Shown in pieces: positions 18,461 through 27,137 of a stretch of DNA of 64,000 nucleotides (the first letter of the stretch is position 1; each line of letters starts with the position of its first letter). A program made the translations under genes and the position numbers. The notes below the pieces were generated by a model. The model saw only the letters and a program-made list of their open reading frames with translations. It did no database searches and was not told the DNA's origin. This DNA is from Micromonospora narathiwatensis (GTDB lineage Bacteria > Actinomycetota > Actinomycetes > Mycobacteriales > Micromonosporaceae): positions 434,001 to 498,000 of the forward strand of contig NZ_LT594324.1 in the NCBI RefSeq assembly GCF_900089605.1. The letters are read 5' to 3'.

Positions 18461-19237
18461 TCAGTCCTTCTTCTCGACCTCGCCCCGCATCGCGACGAAC
18501 TCCTTCTGCAGGTCGGCCGAGGACTTGAAGTAGCTGACGATCATGCCGAGGCTACCCCGGTCGGCCCAGACGCAGACCCCGACCTGGAGGCCGGCGGTCT
18601 GGCCGTCGCCGCACTTGGCGTCGCCGCCCAGCGGGCCGGCGTCGACCGACTTGAACTCCGTCACGCCGAGGCCGGCGCCGAGGCCGCTGATGGCGCTGTC
18701 CAGCTCCTTCTTCGGGTCGACCAGCAGAGCGGACGCGCCGACGACCATGACCATGTCCTGCTTCGCCGGGTCACCGTAGACACCGCCGACGACGCTGGTC
18801 GCTCCCGGCACACTGCTCTTGATCTGTGCCTTCGCCTCCTCGGTGGCGGAGATGAGCGCGGGCTCGGTCGCCTTCGGCCGCCCGCCCAGGGTCTCGGGCT
18901 CGACCAGGCGGGTCTTGGCGGCGTCGACCACCTCGTTCACGGTGTCCTTGGTCGCGAAGTAGACGGCCACGCCGCCACCGACGCAGAGCACCACCACGAC
19001 GGCCAGGACGATCAGCAGGATCTTGCCGACGCTGGACTTCTTCTTCGGCGGCTCGGCGGGGGTGCCGAAACCGGGCTGGCCCGGTGCCGGGTATCCGCCG
19101 ACCTGCTGGCCGGGCTGCTGCGGGGCCGGCGGGTGGTCGCCGCCGTACTGGGGCTGCTGCGGCGGCGGGTAGCCACCGGGCTGCTGCTGGGGCGGGGGGT
19201 AGGAACCGGGGTAGGGACTGGACGGCGGCTGCGACAT
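18461..19237 (-). CDS. Pro/Gln-rich single-pass membrane protein, unknown function
   Basis: The 258 residues start with about 65 residues rich in Pro, Gln, Gly and Tyr (SYPPPQQQPGGYPPPQQ). A basic KKKSS and one membrane segment (VGKILLIVLAVVVVLCVGGGVAVYF) follow, then an exposed domain of about 160 residues with two cysteines (AKCGDG and VGVCVW) that could form a disulfide. The exposed domain has the layout of actinobacterial secreted or membrane-anchored hypothetical proteins and no known enzyme motif. The start ATG has AGGAG somewhat far upstream (12 bases). Two similarly built proteins lie at 25628 and 27138. Confidence 0.75.
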   Translation of the reverse strand: MSQPPSSPYPGSYPPPQQQPGGYPPPQQPQYGGDHPPAPQQPGQQVGGYPAPGQPGFGTPAEPPKKKSSVGKILLIVLAVVVVLCVGGGVAVYFATKDTVNEVVDAAKTRLVEPETLGGRPKATEPALISATEEAKAQIKSSVPGATSVVGGVYGDPAKQDMVMVVGASALLVDPKKELDSAISGLGAGLGVTEFKSVDAGPLGGDAKCGDGQTAGLQVGVCVWADRGSLGMIVSYFKSSADLQKEFVAMRGEVEKKD

Positions 19238-19430
19238 GATCTTGGTCAGCTCCTGTTTGAAATCTAGGACGCGTGATCGTATCGAGCACCACCGACAAGC
19301 CGCCGTCCGGCCACGACGGGCGTGACGAAACCGGAACCGGCTTGTGACCAGCGGGCCGAACGACGATCGCGGCGGCCGGACCGCCCGGGAGGGGCGGCCG
19401 GCCACCGCGATCACCGGACGCGGCGGCGGA

Positions 19431-21533
19431 TCAATGGCGCAGGCTGGCCACCCCGGGCGGCAGGAACCGTCGGCCGGTGACCCGCTCGGCGGTGCCGGTC
19501 CGGTCCAGGTACGGCGTGACGCCGCCCAGGTGGAACGGCCAGCCGGCGCCGAGGATCATGCACAGGTCGATGTCCTGCGCCTCGGCGACCACGCCCTCGT
19601 CGAGCATCAGCCGGATCTCCTGCGCCAGCGCGTCGAGGGCGTTCTGCCGGACCTGCTCGGCGGTCAACGGCTGGTCGCCGACCACGAGCAGCTTGGCGAC
19701 GTCGGCGTTGATCCGGTCTTCGACCACGATCGGCTGGCCGGAGTCGGCGATCCGCTTGAGGTTCTCGCTGACCCCGAACCGGTCCGGGAAGGCGGCGTGC
19801 AGGGTGCCGCCGACGTGGTACGCCACGGCCGGGCCGACGAGCTGGAGCAGGGCCAGCGGACGCATCGGCAGACCCAGCGGGTCCAGCGCGCTGTCCGCCA
19901 CGTCCAACGGGGTGCCGGCGTCGACGGCGGCGAAGACCGTGCCGAGGAAGCGGGTCAGCAGCCGGTTGACCACGAACGCGGGGGCGTCCTTCACCAGCAC
20001 CGACGACTTCTTGAGCCCCTTGCCGACGGCGAACGCGGTGGCCAGGGTGGCGTCGTCGGTCCGCTCGCCCCGGACGATCTCCAGCAGTGGCAGCACGGCG
20101 ACCGGGTTGAAGAAGTGGAAGCCGACCACCCGCTCCGGGTGCTCCAGGTCCTCCGCCATCGCGGTGACCGAGAGCGAGCTGGTGTTGGTGGCGAGCACCG
20201 CCTCCGGGGAGACGATCTTCTCCAGCTCGGCCCAGACCTGCTTCTTGACGGCCAGGTCCTCGAAGACCGCCTCGATGACGAAGTCACAGTCAGCGAACGA
20301 GGTGAGCTGGCCCGGCGTCGACGCGGCGAAGGCCTCCGCCTTCGGCGAGCCGCTGACCAGGCCGTACAGCTTGGCGGCGGTGCCCTTGTCCATCCGCCCC
20401 CGGCTGACCTGCTTCTCGATCTGGGTGTGCACGTAGCCGACGCCCTTGTCGACCCGGGCCTGGTCCAGGTCGGTCAGCACGACCGGCACCTGGAGGCGAC
20501 GGGCGAACAGCAGCGCGAGCTGGCTGGCCATCAGGCCGGCGCCGACGATGCCCACCTTGGTCACCGGGCGGGCCAGGCCCTTGTCCGGCGCGCCGGCCGG
20601 CCGCTTGGCCCGCCGCTGCACCAGGTCGAAGGCGTACAGGCCGCTGCGCAGTTCCTCGGAGAAGACCAGGTCGGCGAGGGCCTCGTCCTCGGCGGCGGTG
20701 CCGGCCGCGAAGTCGGCGTCCTTCGCCGTCTCCAGCAGGTCCAGCGCCTTGTACGCGGCCGGGACCGCGCCGTGCAGCCGCTGGTCGAGGGTCTGCCGGG
20801 CGAAGTAGAGCACGCCCGCCCACATGTCCTTGTCGACCTCGGGCCGGGTCACGGTGACCTCGCCCCGGACCACCCCGGCGGCCCATTCCAGGGACCGCTC
20901 CAGGAAGTCGGCCGGCTCCAGCAGCACGTCCGCGATGCCCATCTCGGCCGCCTGCTTCGGCTTGAGCATCCGGTTCTGCATCAGCGGGTTCTGCAGGATC
21001 ACCTGGGTGGCGGCCGGGATGCCGATGAGGTTCGGCAGCAATTGGGTGCCGCCCCAGCCGGGCACCAGTCCGAGCGAGACCTCGGGCAGCGCGAGCGCCG
21101 CGGCACCGCCGGAGAGCGTCCGGTAGTGGCAGTGCAGGGCCAGCTCCAGGCCGCCGCCCATCGCCGCGCCGTTGACGAACGCGAAGGTCGGGATCCCGCT
21201 GTCCTTCAGCCGGGCGAAGACCCGGTGGCCGAGCCGGCCGATCTCCAGGGCCTGCTCGCGGTTCGCCAGCAGCGGCAGGCTGGTGATGTCCGCGCCCACG
21301 CAGAAGATGTACGGCTTGCCGGTGACCGCGACGAACGCCGGGTTCGCCGCCAGGGCCGCGGTGATCGCCTCGTCCAGGCTGGCCAGCCCGGCCGGGCCGA
21401 AGGTGTTCGGCTTGGTGTGGTCGAGGCCGTTGTCCAGGGTGATCAGGGCGGCGGGACGGTCCAGCCCCGGTACGTCCACCTGGCGCAGCAGCGCCCGGGT
21501 GACGACCTCGTTCGGTGCGGCGAGCGCGCTCAC
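19431..21533 (-). CDS. fadB: Fatty-acid beta-oxidation multifunctional protein: enoyl-CoA hydratase / 3-hydroxyacyl-CoA dehydrogenase
   Basis: The 700 residues combine two enzymes. The N-terminal crotonase half has the oxyanion-hole region KPYIFCVGADI and the catalytic glutamates in NGAAMGGGLELALH and PEVSLGLVPGWGG. The C-terminal half has the NAD motif VGIVGAGLMASQLALLF and the catalytic His in VGFHFFNPVAVLPLLEIV, then the all-alpha dimer domain. It hydrates trans-2-enoyl-CoA and oxidises the L-3-hydroxyacyl-CoA. The GTG at 21533 is the first start after the intergenic repeat and follows GGAAAG. It lies 56 bases after the thiolase stop and is probably co-transcribed with it. Confidence 0.95.
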   Translation of the reverse strand: MSALAAPNEVVTRALLRQVDVPGLDRPAALITLDNGLDHTKPNTFGPAGLASLDEAITAALAANPAFVAVTGKPYIFCVGADITSLPLLANREQALEIGRLGHRVFARLKDSGIPTFAFVNGAAMGGGLELALHCHYRTLSGGAAALALPEVSLGLVPGWGGTQLLPNLIGIPAATQVILQNPLMQNRMLKPKQAAEMGIADVLLEPADFLERSLEWAAGVVRGEVTVTRPEVDKDMWAGVLYFARQTLDQRLHGAVPAAYKALDLLETAKDADFAAGTAAEDEALADLVFSEELRSGLYAFDLVQRRAKRPAGAPDKGLARPVTKVGIVGAGLMASQLALLFARRLQVPVVLTDLDQARVDKGVGYVHTQIEKQVSRGRMDKGTAAKLYGLVSGSPKAEAFAASTPGQLTSFADCDFVIEAVFEDLAVKKQVWAELEKIVSPEAVLATNTSSLSVTAMAEDLEHPERVVGFHFFNPVAVLPLLEIVRGERTDDATLATAFAVGKGLKKSSVLVKDAPAFVVNRLLTRFLGTVFAAVDAGTPLDVADSALDPLGLPMRPLALLQLVGPAVAYHVGGTLHAAFPDRFGVSENLKRIADSGQPIVVEDRINADVAKLLVVGDQPLTAEQVRQNALDALAQEIRLMLDEGVVAEAQDIDLCMILGAGWPFHLGGVTPYLDRTGTAERVTGRRFLPPGVASLRH

Positions 21534-21545
21534 AGTGCCACTTTC

Positions 21546-21593
21546 CGTTCGCGACTGCGGGGCTCGCAAACCCGGCTCACTCCTCGCGCTCAC
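21546..21593 (-). repeat. Dispersed intergenic element, copy A
   Basis: Read on the minus strand it begins GTGAGCGCGAGGAGTG and ends CAGTCGCGAACG. The same blocks occur at 55568-55613 with a different middle. It starts exactly at the thiolase stop codon (TGA inside the first block) and leads to the fadB start. See the findings. Confidence 0.8.
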
Positions 21594-22786
21594 TTGTCTC
21601 CACCCTCCCAGTTGGGGTTCTCCCAGATGACCGTGCCGCCCATGCCGATGCCGATACACATGGCGGTGATGCCGTAGCGGACCTCGGGGTGCTCGGCGAA
21701 CTGCCGGGCGAGCTGGGTCATCAGCCGTACGCCCGAGGAGGCGAGCGGGTGACCGATGGCGATCGCGCCGCCCCACGGGTTGACCCGCGGGTCGTCGTCG
21801 GCGATGCCGAAGTGGTCGAGGAAGGCGAGCACCTGCACGGCGAACGCCTCGTTCAGCTCGAACAGGCCGATGTCGGAGATGGTCAGGCCGGCGATGCGCA
21901 GCGCCTTCTCGGTCGACGGGATCGGGCCGACCCCCATCACCTCGGGCTCGACGCCGACGAAGCCGTACGACACCAGCCGCATGGCGATCGGCAGGCCCAG
22001 TTCGCGGGCGGTCTCCTCGGCGACGATCAGGGCGGCGGTGGCGCCGTCGTTCAGGCCGGCCGCGTTGCCGGCGGTGACCTTGCCGTGCGGGCGGAACGGG
22101 GTCTTCAGGCCGGCGAGCTTCTCCAGCGAGGTGTCCCGGGGCGCCTCGTCCACGGACGCCAGGCCCCACCCGGTCTCCGGGTCGCGGACGGCGACCGGCA
22201 CCAGGTCACCCTGGAGCTTGCCGTTGGCGTACGCCTTGGCGGTCCTCTGCTGGGAGGCGAGCGCGAACGCGTCGGTGCGCTGCTTGGTGATGTGCGGGAC
22301 CCGGTCGTGCAGGTTCTCCGCGGTGGCCCCCATGACCAGGGCGGACGGGTCGACCAGCTTCTCCGCGACGATCCGCGGGTTGGGGTCGACGCCCTCGCCC
22401 ATCGGGTGGCGGCCCATGTGCTCGACGCCCCCGGCGATGGCGACGTCGTACGCGCCCATCGCGATGCCACCGGCGACGGTGGTGACGGCGGTCATCGCGC
22501 CGGCGCACATCCGGTCGATGGCGAAGCCGGGCACCGTCTTGGGCAGGCCGGCCAGCAGGGCGGCGGTGCGGCCGATGGTCAGGCCCTGGTCGCCGATCTG
22601 GGTGGTGGCGGCGATGGCGACCTCCTCGACCCGCTCCGGCGGCAGCTGCGGGTTGCGTCGCATCAGCTCGCGGATGCAGCGGATCACCAGGTCGTCGGCG
22701 CGGGTGTTGGCGTACATGCCACCCGCCTTGCCGAAGGGGGTGCGGACGCCGTCGACGAAGACGACATCCCGAACTTCACGGGGCAC
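21590..22786 (-). CDS. fadA: Acetyl-CoA C-acyltransferase (3-ketoacyl-CoA thiolase)
   Basis: This 398-residue thiolase carries out the last step of beta-oxidation, cleaving 3-ketoacyl-CoA with CoA. It has the acyl-accepting Cys in DRMCAGAMTAV, the loop GGVEHMGRHPMG, the GHP motif in WGGAIAIGHPLASSG and the proton-transfer Cys in TAMCIGIGMGGT. The GTG at 22786 is supported by a perfect AAAGGAGG seven bases upstream. It is first in a fadA-fadB operon. A TACT-N4-AGTA inverted repeat about 100 bases upstream may be the operator for a TetR-type fatty-acid regulator, which is not encoded nearby. Confidence 0.96.
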   Translation of the reverse strand: MPREVRDVVFVDGVRTPFGKAGGMYANTRADDLVIRCIRELMRRNPQLPPERVEEVAIAATTQIGDQGLTIGRTAALLAGLPKTVPGFAIDRMCAGAMTAVTTVAGGIAMGAYDVAIAGGVEHMGRHPMGEGVDPNPRIVAEKLVDPSALVMGATAENLHDRVPHITKQRTDAFALASQQRTAKAYANGKLQGDLVPVAVRDPETGWGLASVDEAPRDTSLEKLAGLKTPFRPHGKVTAGNAAGLNDGATAALIVAEETARELGLPIAMRLVSYGFVGVEPEVMGVGPIPSTEKALRIAGLTISDIGLFELNEAFAVQVLAFLDHFGIADDDPRVNPWGGAIAIGHPLASSGVRLMTQLARQFAEHPEVRYGITAMCIGIGMGGTVIWENPNWEGGDK

Positions 22787-22881
22787 TTGGAGCCTCCTTT
22801 TCGACCATGATCCGGCCTCCGCGCCGACAGGCGGCGCCACGGGCCGAATGAAGGTCGCCGGCACTGGCGTTTATCCGGATG

Positions 22882-22895
22882 CTACTCGTCAGTAA
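22882..22895 (-). promoter_or_regulatory. Candidate TetR-type operator upstream of fadA
   Basis: On the minus strand the sequence is TTACTGACGAGTAG, an almost perfect TTACT-N4-AGTAA inverted repeat with the last base off. It lies about 100 bases before the fadA start, where a -35 region would be expected. A short CTCA-centred repeat GTGTGG/CCACAC lies at 22917-22934. Confidence 0.4.
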
Positions 22896-22947
22896 CCAGC
22901 GCCGTCACCATCCCCCGTGTGGCTCACCCCACACCACGGCGAGGTAT

Positions 22948-22976
22948 TTGACGACACATAATAGCGTCACTATTAT
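22948..22976 (+). promoter_or_regulatory. Near-consensus promoter of padR, leaderless
   Basis: TTGACG (22948-22953) and TATTAT (22971-22976) are separated by exactly 17 bases. Transcription would start at or next to the ATG at 22984, so the mRNA would be leaderless. It is one of the few clear sigma-70 type promoters in the window. Confidence 0.75.
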
Positions 22977-22982
22977 GTGTCG
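22952..22982. promoter_or_regulatory. PadR operator: perfect 13+13 base palindrome over the padR promoter
   Basis: CGACACATAATAG (22952-22964) is exactly complementary to CTATTATGTGTCG (22970-22982) with a five-base centre. It covers the spacer and the -10 box of the padR promoter. PadR proteins usually repress their own gene from AT-rich palindromes of this kind. Confidence 0.75.
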
Positions 22983-22983
22983 C

Positions 22984-23349
22984 ATGGTACCGGTGGAGGA
23001 AGGCGAGGGTGAGGAGCGGCAGACCCAGCTGCTCCGGGGCGTCCTCGACATGTGTCTGCTGGCGCTGCTGGATCACGAGCCCGCCCACGGCTACGAACTG
23101 GTCCGCCGGCTGGACGCCGCCGGCCTGGTCGGGGTCGGCTACGGCACGGTCTATCCACTGCTCACTCGGATGCGGCGACTCGGGCTGGTCACGGACGTGG
23201 TGCAGGAGAGCCCGAGCGGCCCGCCCCGCAAGGTCTACGCACTCAGCGCGGAGGGCAGGCGACGGCTCGCCGCCTGGAAACGGCAATGGAAGTCCTTCGT
23301 CGACACGGTCGACGTCGCGATCACCGACGTGCACACCACCGGGAGGTAG
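22984..23349 (+). CDS. PadR-family winged-helix transcriptional regulator
   Basis: The 121 residues are a PadR N-terminal winged helix: LLRGVLDMCLLALLDHEPAHGYELVRRLDAAG, then YGTVYPLLTRMRRLGLV (recognition helix and wing) and RKVYALSAEGRRRLAAW. A short C-terminal helix gives dimerisation. I chose the ATG at 22984 because it begins just after the TATTAT -10 element and the palindrome; ATG 22975 would put the start inside the -10 box. It is followed two bases later by a membrane protein gene, a common PadR partner arrangement in which both are derepressed together. Confidence 0.9.
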   Translation: MVPVEEGEGEERQTQLLRGVLDMCLLALLDHEPAHGYELVRRLDAAGLVGVGYGTVYPLLTRMRRLGLVTDVVQESPSGPPRKVYALSAEGRRRLAAWKRQWKSFVDTVDVAITDVHTTGR

Positions 23350-23351
23350 CC

Positions 23352-24011
23352 GTGCAGGACGCGGACGACGTCATCGCCATCGCCGAACACGAGTGGCGGG
23401 CCCTCGGGGTGGTACCCCGCGACCGGGCGGCGCTCGCCGACGACCTGCGCCGGGAGTTGGAGGCCGCGGCCGCGGACGGCATCACCCCGCAGGAGTTGCT
23501 CGGTGACGCCGATATCCGGGCGTTCGCCCGGCGACTCGCCGCCGAGGCCGGTGCCGGCCGCCTGCCGTACGAGACCGATCGTCTGCTGCGCACCGCGCTC
23601 GTCGGCGCGCTGCCCGGACTGGTGCTCTCCTGGCTGTTGCTGTGGGCGCAGACGCCGGTGCCGTTCCCGGTGGAGCAGTCGGTCGCGGACCTGGTGCTCC
23701 GGTACCTGATCTGCGTCCTGGCCGTGCTCGGCGGCGCGCTTTTCGCCGTCCGCCGGTGGATGGCCGATGTTCCCGCGATCGGCCGGACGGTGTGGGCGAT
23801 GGCCCTGCTCCTGCCGGTAGCCGGGGTGCTGGTGACGCCGGTGACCATGGCCTTCGCCTGGACCATGGGCTACAGCACGGCGCAGCCGGTGGTGCTGGCC
23901 GAGGCGGCCCTGGTGGCTGGCGCGCTGGCCGGGGCGACGGCGCTGGCCCGCCGGTGGGCGCTCGCCCCCGCACTGCGGGACGCCCGGTCGGCAGCCACCG
24001 GAAGCCGGTGA
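23352..24011 (+). CDS. Membrane protein co-transcribed with padR (DUF1700/DUF1707-like arrangement)
   Basis: The 219 residues have a soluble N-terminal helical half of about 80 residues (DADIRAFARRLAAEAG, suggestive of a small helical domain) and four hydrophobic segments in the rest (GLVLSWLLLW, YLICVLAVLGGALFAV, AMALLLPVAGVLVTPV, PVVLAEAALVAGALAGATAL). The GTG at 23352 has GGGAGG overlapping the padR stop codon region. It is probably controlled by the palindrome upstream of padR. I cannot name a function; stress or envelope adaptation is only a guess from the PadR link. Confidence 0.8.
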   Translation: MQDADDVIAIAEHEWRALGVVPRDRAALADDLRRELEAAAADGITPQELLGDADIRAFARRLAAEAGAGRLPYETDRLLRTALVGALPGLVLSWLLLWAQTPVPFPVEQSVADLVLRYLICVLAVLGGALFAVRRWMADVPAIGRTVWAMALLLPVAGVLVTPVTMAFAWTMGYSTAQPVVLAEAALVAGALAGATALARRWALAPALRDARSAATGSR

Positions 24012-24033
24012 CCCGTCCGGCCCGCCGCCACCG

Positions 24034-24065
24034 ATCCCCTCCGGCGGGCCGCCACCGGAGGGGAT
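24034..24065. terminator. Bidirectional terminator between the padR operon and rnd
   Basis: ATCCCCTCCGG (24034-24044) pairs perfectly with CCGGAGGGGAT (24055-24065) around ten bases. It separates convergent genes. Confidence 0.8.
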
Positions 24066-24072
24066 ACGCCGG

Positions 24073-25401
24073 TCAGGTGAGCTCGTCGGGCCCGGGGAGT
24101 TGTCCCGTCAGTTCCCCGGCGAGCAGCCCGATCTGCCATTCCCGGGCGCCGAAGCCGCGGAGGGTTTCCGCCACGGTGTCCTCGGTGATCTCCTCGGGGG
24201 GCTGCCAGGCGAGGCGGCGGACGTAGTCCGGCGCGATCAGGTTCTCCGCCGGCAGGTTGTGCTCGCCGGAGATGCGCAGCACCACCTCCCGGCTGCGGGC
24301 CAGCCGGGCGGCCGCCACCGGGTCGCGCTCCGCCCACCGGTGCGGCGGGGGCGGGCCCTCCACGACCGGGGCCACCGGCAGCGCGTCGTCGGGCAGCTGG
24401 CGGGCGTCGTCCAGGGCGGCCAGCCAGGTACGGGCCAGCCGGCGTACCGAGCGACCACCGAAGCCGGGCAGGGTGAGCAGGGTCTTCTCGTCCTTCGGGT
24501 CCAGCTCGGCGGCGGCCACGATCGCCGAGTCCGGCAGCACCCGCCCAGGTGCCGCGTCCCGCCGCGCGGCGATCTGGTCCCGGGCGTACCAGAGCGAGCG
24601 CACCCGGGCCTGCGCCCGGGCACCGCGTACCCGGTGGATGCCGGAGGTGCGCCGCCACGGCTCGGCCCGTACGCGGGGCGGACGGGCGCCGGTGCGGACC
24701 AGCGCGGCGAACTCCTCCGCCGCCCACTCCGACTTGCCCTGCCGGCGCAGCTCCTCGTCGAGGGCGTCGCGCAGGTCGACCAGCATCTCCACGTCCAGCG
24801 CCGCGTACGTCAGCCAGGACTCCGGCAGCGGCCGGCTGGACCAGTCCGCCGCCGAGTGGTGCTTCTCCAGCGTGTAGCCGAGTAGCTGTTCGGTCAGCGC
24901 GGCGAGGCCGACCCGCTCGAATCCGGCCAGCCGGGCGGCCAGTTCGGTGTCGAAGAGCCGGCGTGGGCGCAGCCCCACCTCGGCGAGGCAGGCGAGGTCC
25001 TGGCTGGCGGCGTGCAGCACCCACTCGGCCTCGGCGATCACCGCGTCCAGGGCGGAGAGATCGGGCAGCGGCAGTGGGTCGATGAGCGCGGTGCCGGCGC
25101 CGGCCCGCCGCAACTGCACGAGGTACGCCCGCTGGCTGTAGCGGTATCCGGAGGCGCGTTCGGCGTCCAGGGCCACCGGGCCGATGCCCGCCGAGAAACG
25201 CGCCACGACCTCGTCGAGTTCGCTCGGCGTGGCCACCGGCGCGGGGGTGCCCTCGCGGGGCGAGGTCAGTGGTACGGGGCCACCGTCGGCGGGTTCGGTC
25301 CCCGCGTCCGCGGGCTGCGGCGCGGCCGACGACGGATACGGCAGGACCTCTCCCACACGGCTTTCGGCGGCCCGACGGCGCAGGGGTGGTTCGTCGGTCA
25401 C
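24073..25401 (-). CDS. rnd: Ribonuclease D-type 3'-5' exonuclease with HRDC domain
   Basis: After a disordered N-terminus of about 60 residues comes a DEDD exonuclease domain: Asp-x-Glu in VALDAERASGY, Asp in HAASQDLACLAE, and the last Asp in YAALDVEML, the metal ligands of the RNase D family. An HRDC nucleic-acid-binding domain follows near residue 255-335 (ARDQIAARRDAAPGRVLPDSAI) and a further helical part ends the 442 residues. It is expected to trim 3' ends of small structured RNAs such as tRNA. GTG at 25401 follows TAGGGT by six bases and has no Shine-Dalgarno. Linkage to DUF3000 and hemE is known in actinobacteria. Confidence 0.92.
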   Translation of the reverse strand: MTDEPPLRRRAAESRVGEVLPYPSSAAPQPADAGTEPADGGPVPLTSPREGTPAPVATPSELDEVVARFSAGIGPVALDAERASGYRYSQRAYLVQLRRAGAGTALIDPLPLPDLSALDAVIAEAEWVLHAASQDLACLAEVGLRPRRLFDTELAARLAGFERVGLAALTEQLLGYTLEKHHSAADWSSRPLPESWLTYAALDVEMLVDLRDALDEELRRQGKSEWAAEEFAALVRTGARPPRVRAEPWRRTSGIHRVRGARAQARVRSLWYARDQIAARRDAAPGRVLPDSAIVAAAELDPKDEKTLLTLPGFGGRSVRRLARTWLAALDDARQLPDDALPVAPVVEGPPPPHRWAERDPVAAARLARSREVVLRISGEHNLPAENLIAPDYVRRLAWQPPEEITEDTVAETLRGFGAREWQIGLLAGELTGQLPGPDELT

Positions 25402-25407
25402 CTGACA

Positions 25408-25413
25408 ACCCTA
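25408..25413 (-). promoter_or_regulatory. Putative -10 element of a leaderless rnd transcript
   Basis: TAGGGT on the minus strand is six bases before the GTG start. No Shine-Dalgarno is present. Confidence 0.5.
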
Positions 25414-25627
25414 GTTCGCCGGGCGATCCGGTGTGCGCAGCCGGTCCGCCGTGTGTCGGCGGGATGGCCGGCGGGTGTCGTGATCGGGCCGGGTGGCACC
25501 GGCGTGGCATGGTCGGACAACGGGGGAGACAAACCCCGTTCCCGCCGGTACGGTCCATCGAGCCGCGGCGGGTGTCGAAAGCCGCGTAGCGGCATCTGAC
25601 GGGCGTTCACGGGGAGGACGATCGATC

Positions 25628-26992
25628 ATGACGGCTGGGTACCGAGCCGGCGACGGGGTGCCGGGGCAGGGTGCCGACGAGACGACCGACGCCACCCGGC
25701 CGGCCGGATCCGCGAGCGGCTTCCCCACCTGGCCGGCCGGATCCGTCAGCTTCCCCGCCCCGCCCGCCGTACCCGACGCCGTCGGCCACCGCGCCGTTCC
25801 GCCTCGGCCCGCTGGCGTTCCGGTCCTGCCCCCGGCCGTTCCGCCTCAGCCCGCGGCCGTCCCGGCCCAGCCTGCTGGCGGTCCGCCTCAGCCCGTGGCC
25901 GTCCCGGGCCAGCTCGGCGGTGTGTCGGGCCAGTTCGGCGGTGAGCCGGGGCAGTTCGGCGGGGTGCCGGGCCAGCCGGCCGTGCCTGCCAGCCGGGCCG
26001 GTTGGCCCCCGGCGGGGAACAGCGGGCAGTGGGGCGGCCCGACCGGCGCTGCCCCGCGCGTCCAGGGCGGGTGGCCGCCGGCCCCGCCCGCCGCCGCACC
26101 CGCACAGCCGGGCGCCGGTTCGGCGTATCCGGGGCAGCCGGACGTCGGGCCGGCGTATGCGGCGCAGCCCGGCCCGGTGGGGGCGTACCCCGACGGGCCG
26201 GCGGCCGGGTCCGGCCGGCGGCGCCGGCTGCCGGTGCTGGCGTTCGCGCTGGTCGCGGTGCTGGCGGTGGTCGCGGGCGGGCAGGCGTACCAGATCTACC
26301 GGCTGGACGACCGGCTCGCCGCCACCGACCGGCGGCTGGCCGACGCCCAGGGCGCGGACGGTCGCCGGCTGGACGGCCTGGAGGAGCGCGCGGAGGCCCT
26401 GGAGAAGCAGGCCGGCGCCGCGTTCAACCCGGAGGCTGTGGCCAGCGCGGTGCTGCCGAGCGTGTTCCGGGTGCGGGCCGGCGATTTCACCGGTACGGCC
26501 TTCGCGATCGGCAAGCCGCCGGCCGGCGGCGGCACCACGCTGCTCACCAACTTCCACGTGGTGGAGTCGGTCTACGACGGGGGCGGCCGGAAGGTCTTCC
26601 TGGAGCGGACCGGCCAGCGCTTCGAGGCCACCGTCGTCAAGGTCGACAAGGACAAGGATCTCGCCCAGTTGCGTACCACCGCCCGGTTCACCGGGCTGGT
26701 CGCGGCCGCCGCGTCGGTCCGGTCCGGGCAGCAGATCGTGGTGGTCGGCGCCCCGCTCGGCCTACAGGACAGCGTGACCACCGGGGTGGTGAGCGCGTTC
26801 CGCAAGGACGAGGACGGCTCCGGCCCGGTGATCCAGTTCGACGCTCCGATCAATCCCGGCAACTCCGGCGGCCCGGTGATCAACGGGTCCAAGGAGGTCG
26901 TCGGCATCGCCACCGCAAAGGCCCGGGACGCCGAGGGCATCGGCCTCGCGGTGCCGATCAAGACCGCCTGCGACAGGTTCAAGCTCTGCTGA
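25628..26992 (+). CDS. Membrane-anchored trypsin-like (S1C/HtrA-type) serine protease without PDZ domain
   Basis: The 454 residues begin with about 195 residues rich in Pro, Gly, Gln and Ala, including near-repeats of GQFGG(V/E). A basic RRRR and one membrane segment (LPVLAFALVAVLAVVAGGQAYQIY) follow, then a short coiled coil (LDGLEERAEALEKQA), then an external protease domain. The catalytic triad is His310 (LLTNFHVVES), Asp344 (VDKDKDLAQL) and Ser413 (NPGNSGGPV). No PDZ domain follows, so it is shorter than DegP/HtrA. It likely cleaves damaged or regulatory proteins outside the membrane. ATG has ggggagga upstream. Confidence 0.9.
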   Translation: MTAGYRAGDGVPGQGADETTDATRPAGSASGFPTWPAGSVSFPAPPAVPDAVGHRAVPPRPAGVPVLPPAVPPQPAAVPAQPAGGPPQPVAVPGQLGGVSGQFGGEPGQFGGVPGQPAVPASRAGWPPAGNSGQWGGPTGAAPRVQGGWPPAPPAAAPAQPGAGSAYPGQPDVGPAYAAQPGPVGAYPDGPAAGSGRRRRLPVLAFALVAVLAVVAGGQAYQIYRLDDRLAATDRRLADAQGADGRRLDGLEERAEALEKQAGAAFNPEAVASAVLPSVFRVRAGDFTGTAFAIGKPPAGGGTTLLTNFHVVESVYDGGGRKVFLERTGQRFEATVVKVDKDKDLAQLRTTARFTGLVAAAASVRSGQQIVVVGAPLGLQDSVTTGVVSAFRKDEDGSGPVIQFDAPINPGNSGGPVINGSKEVVGIATAKARDAEGIGLAVPIKTACDRFKLC

Positions 26993-27137
26993 CCGGCTCC
27001 GCCCGGTCGTCCTGACCACCTCCCGTGCCCGTTCGGCGTGGCCCTGGCCACGTCGTCTCGCGGCTTCCTTGTCGTCATTTCGAGCTTTCCGGCCCGTCGG
27101 GGCCACCCGCGGGGATCAGCAACCTGGAGGAAACGAC

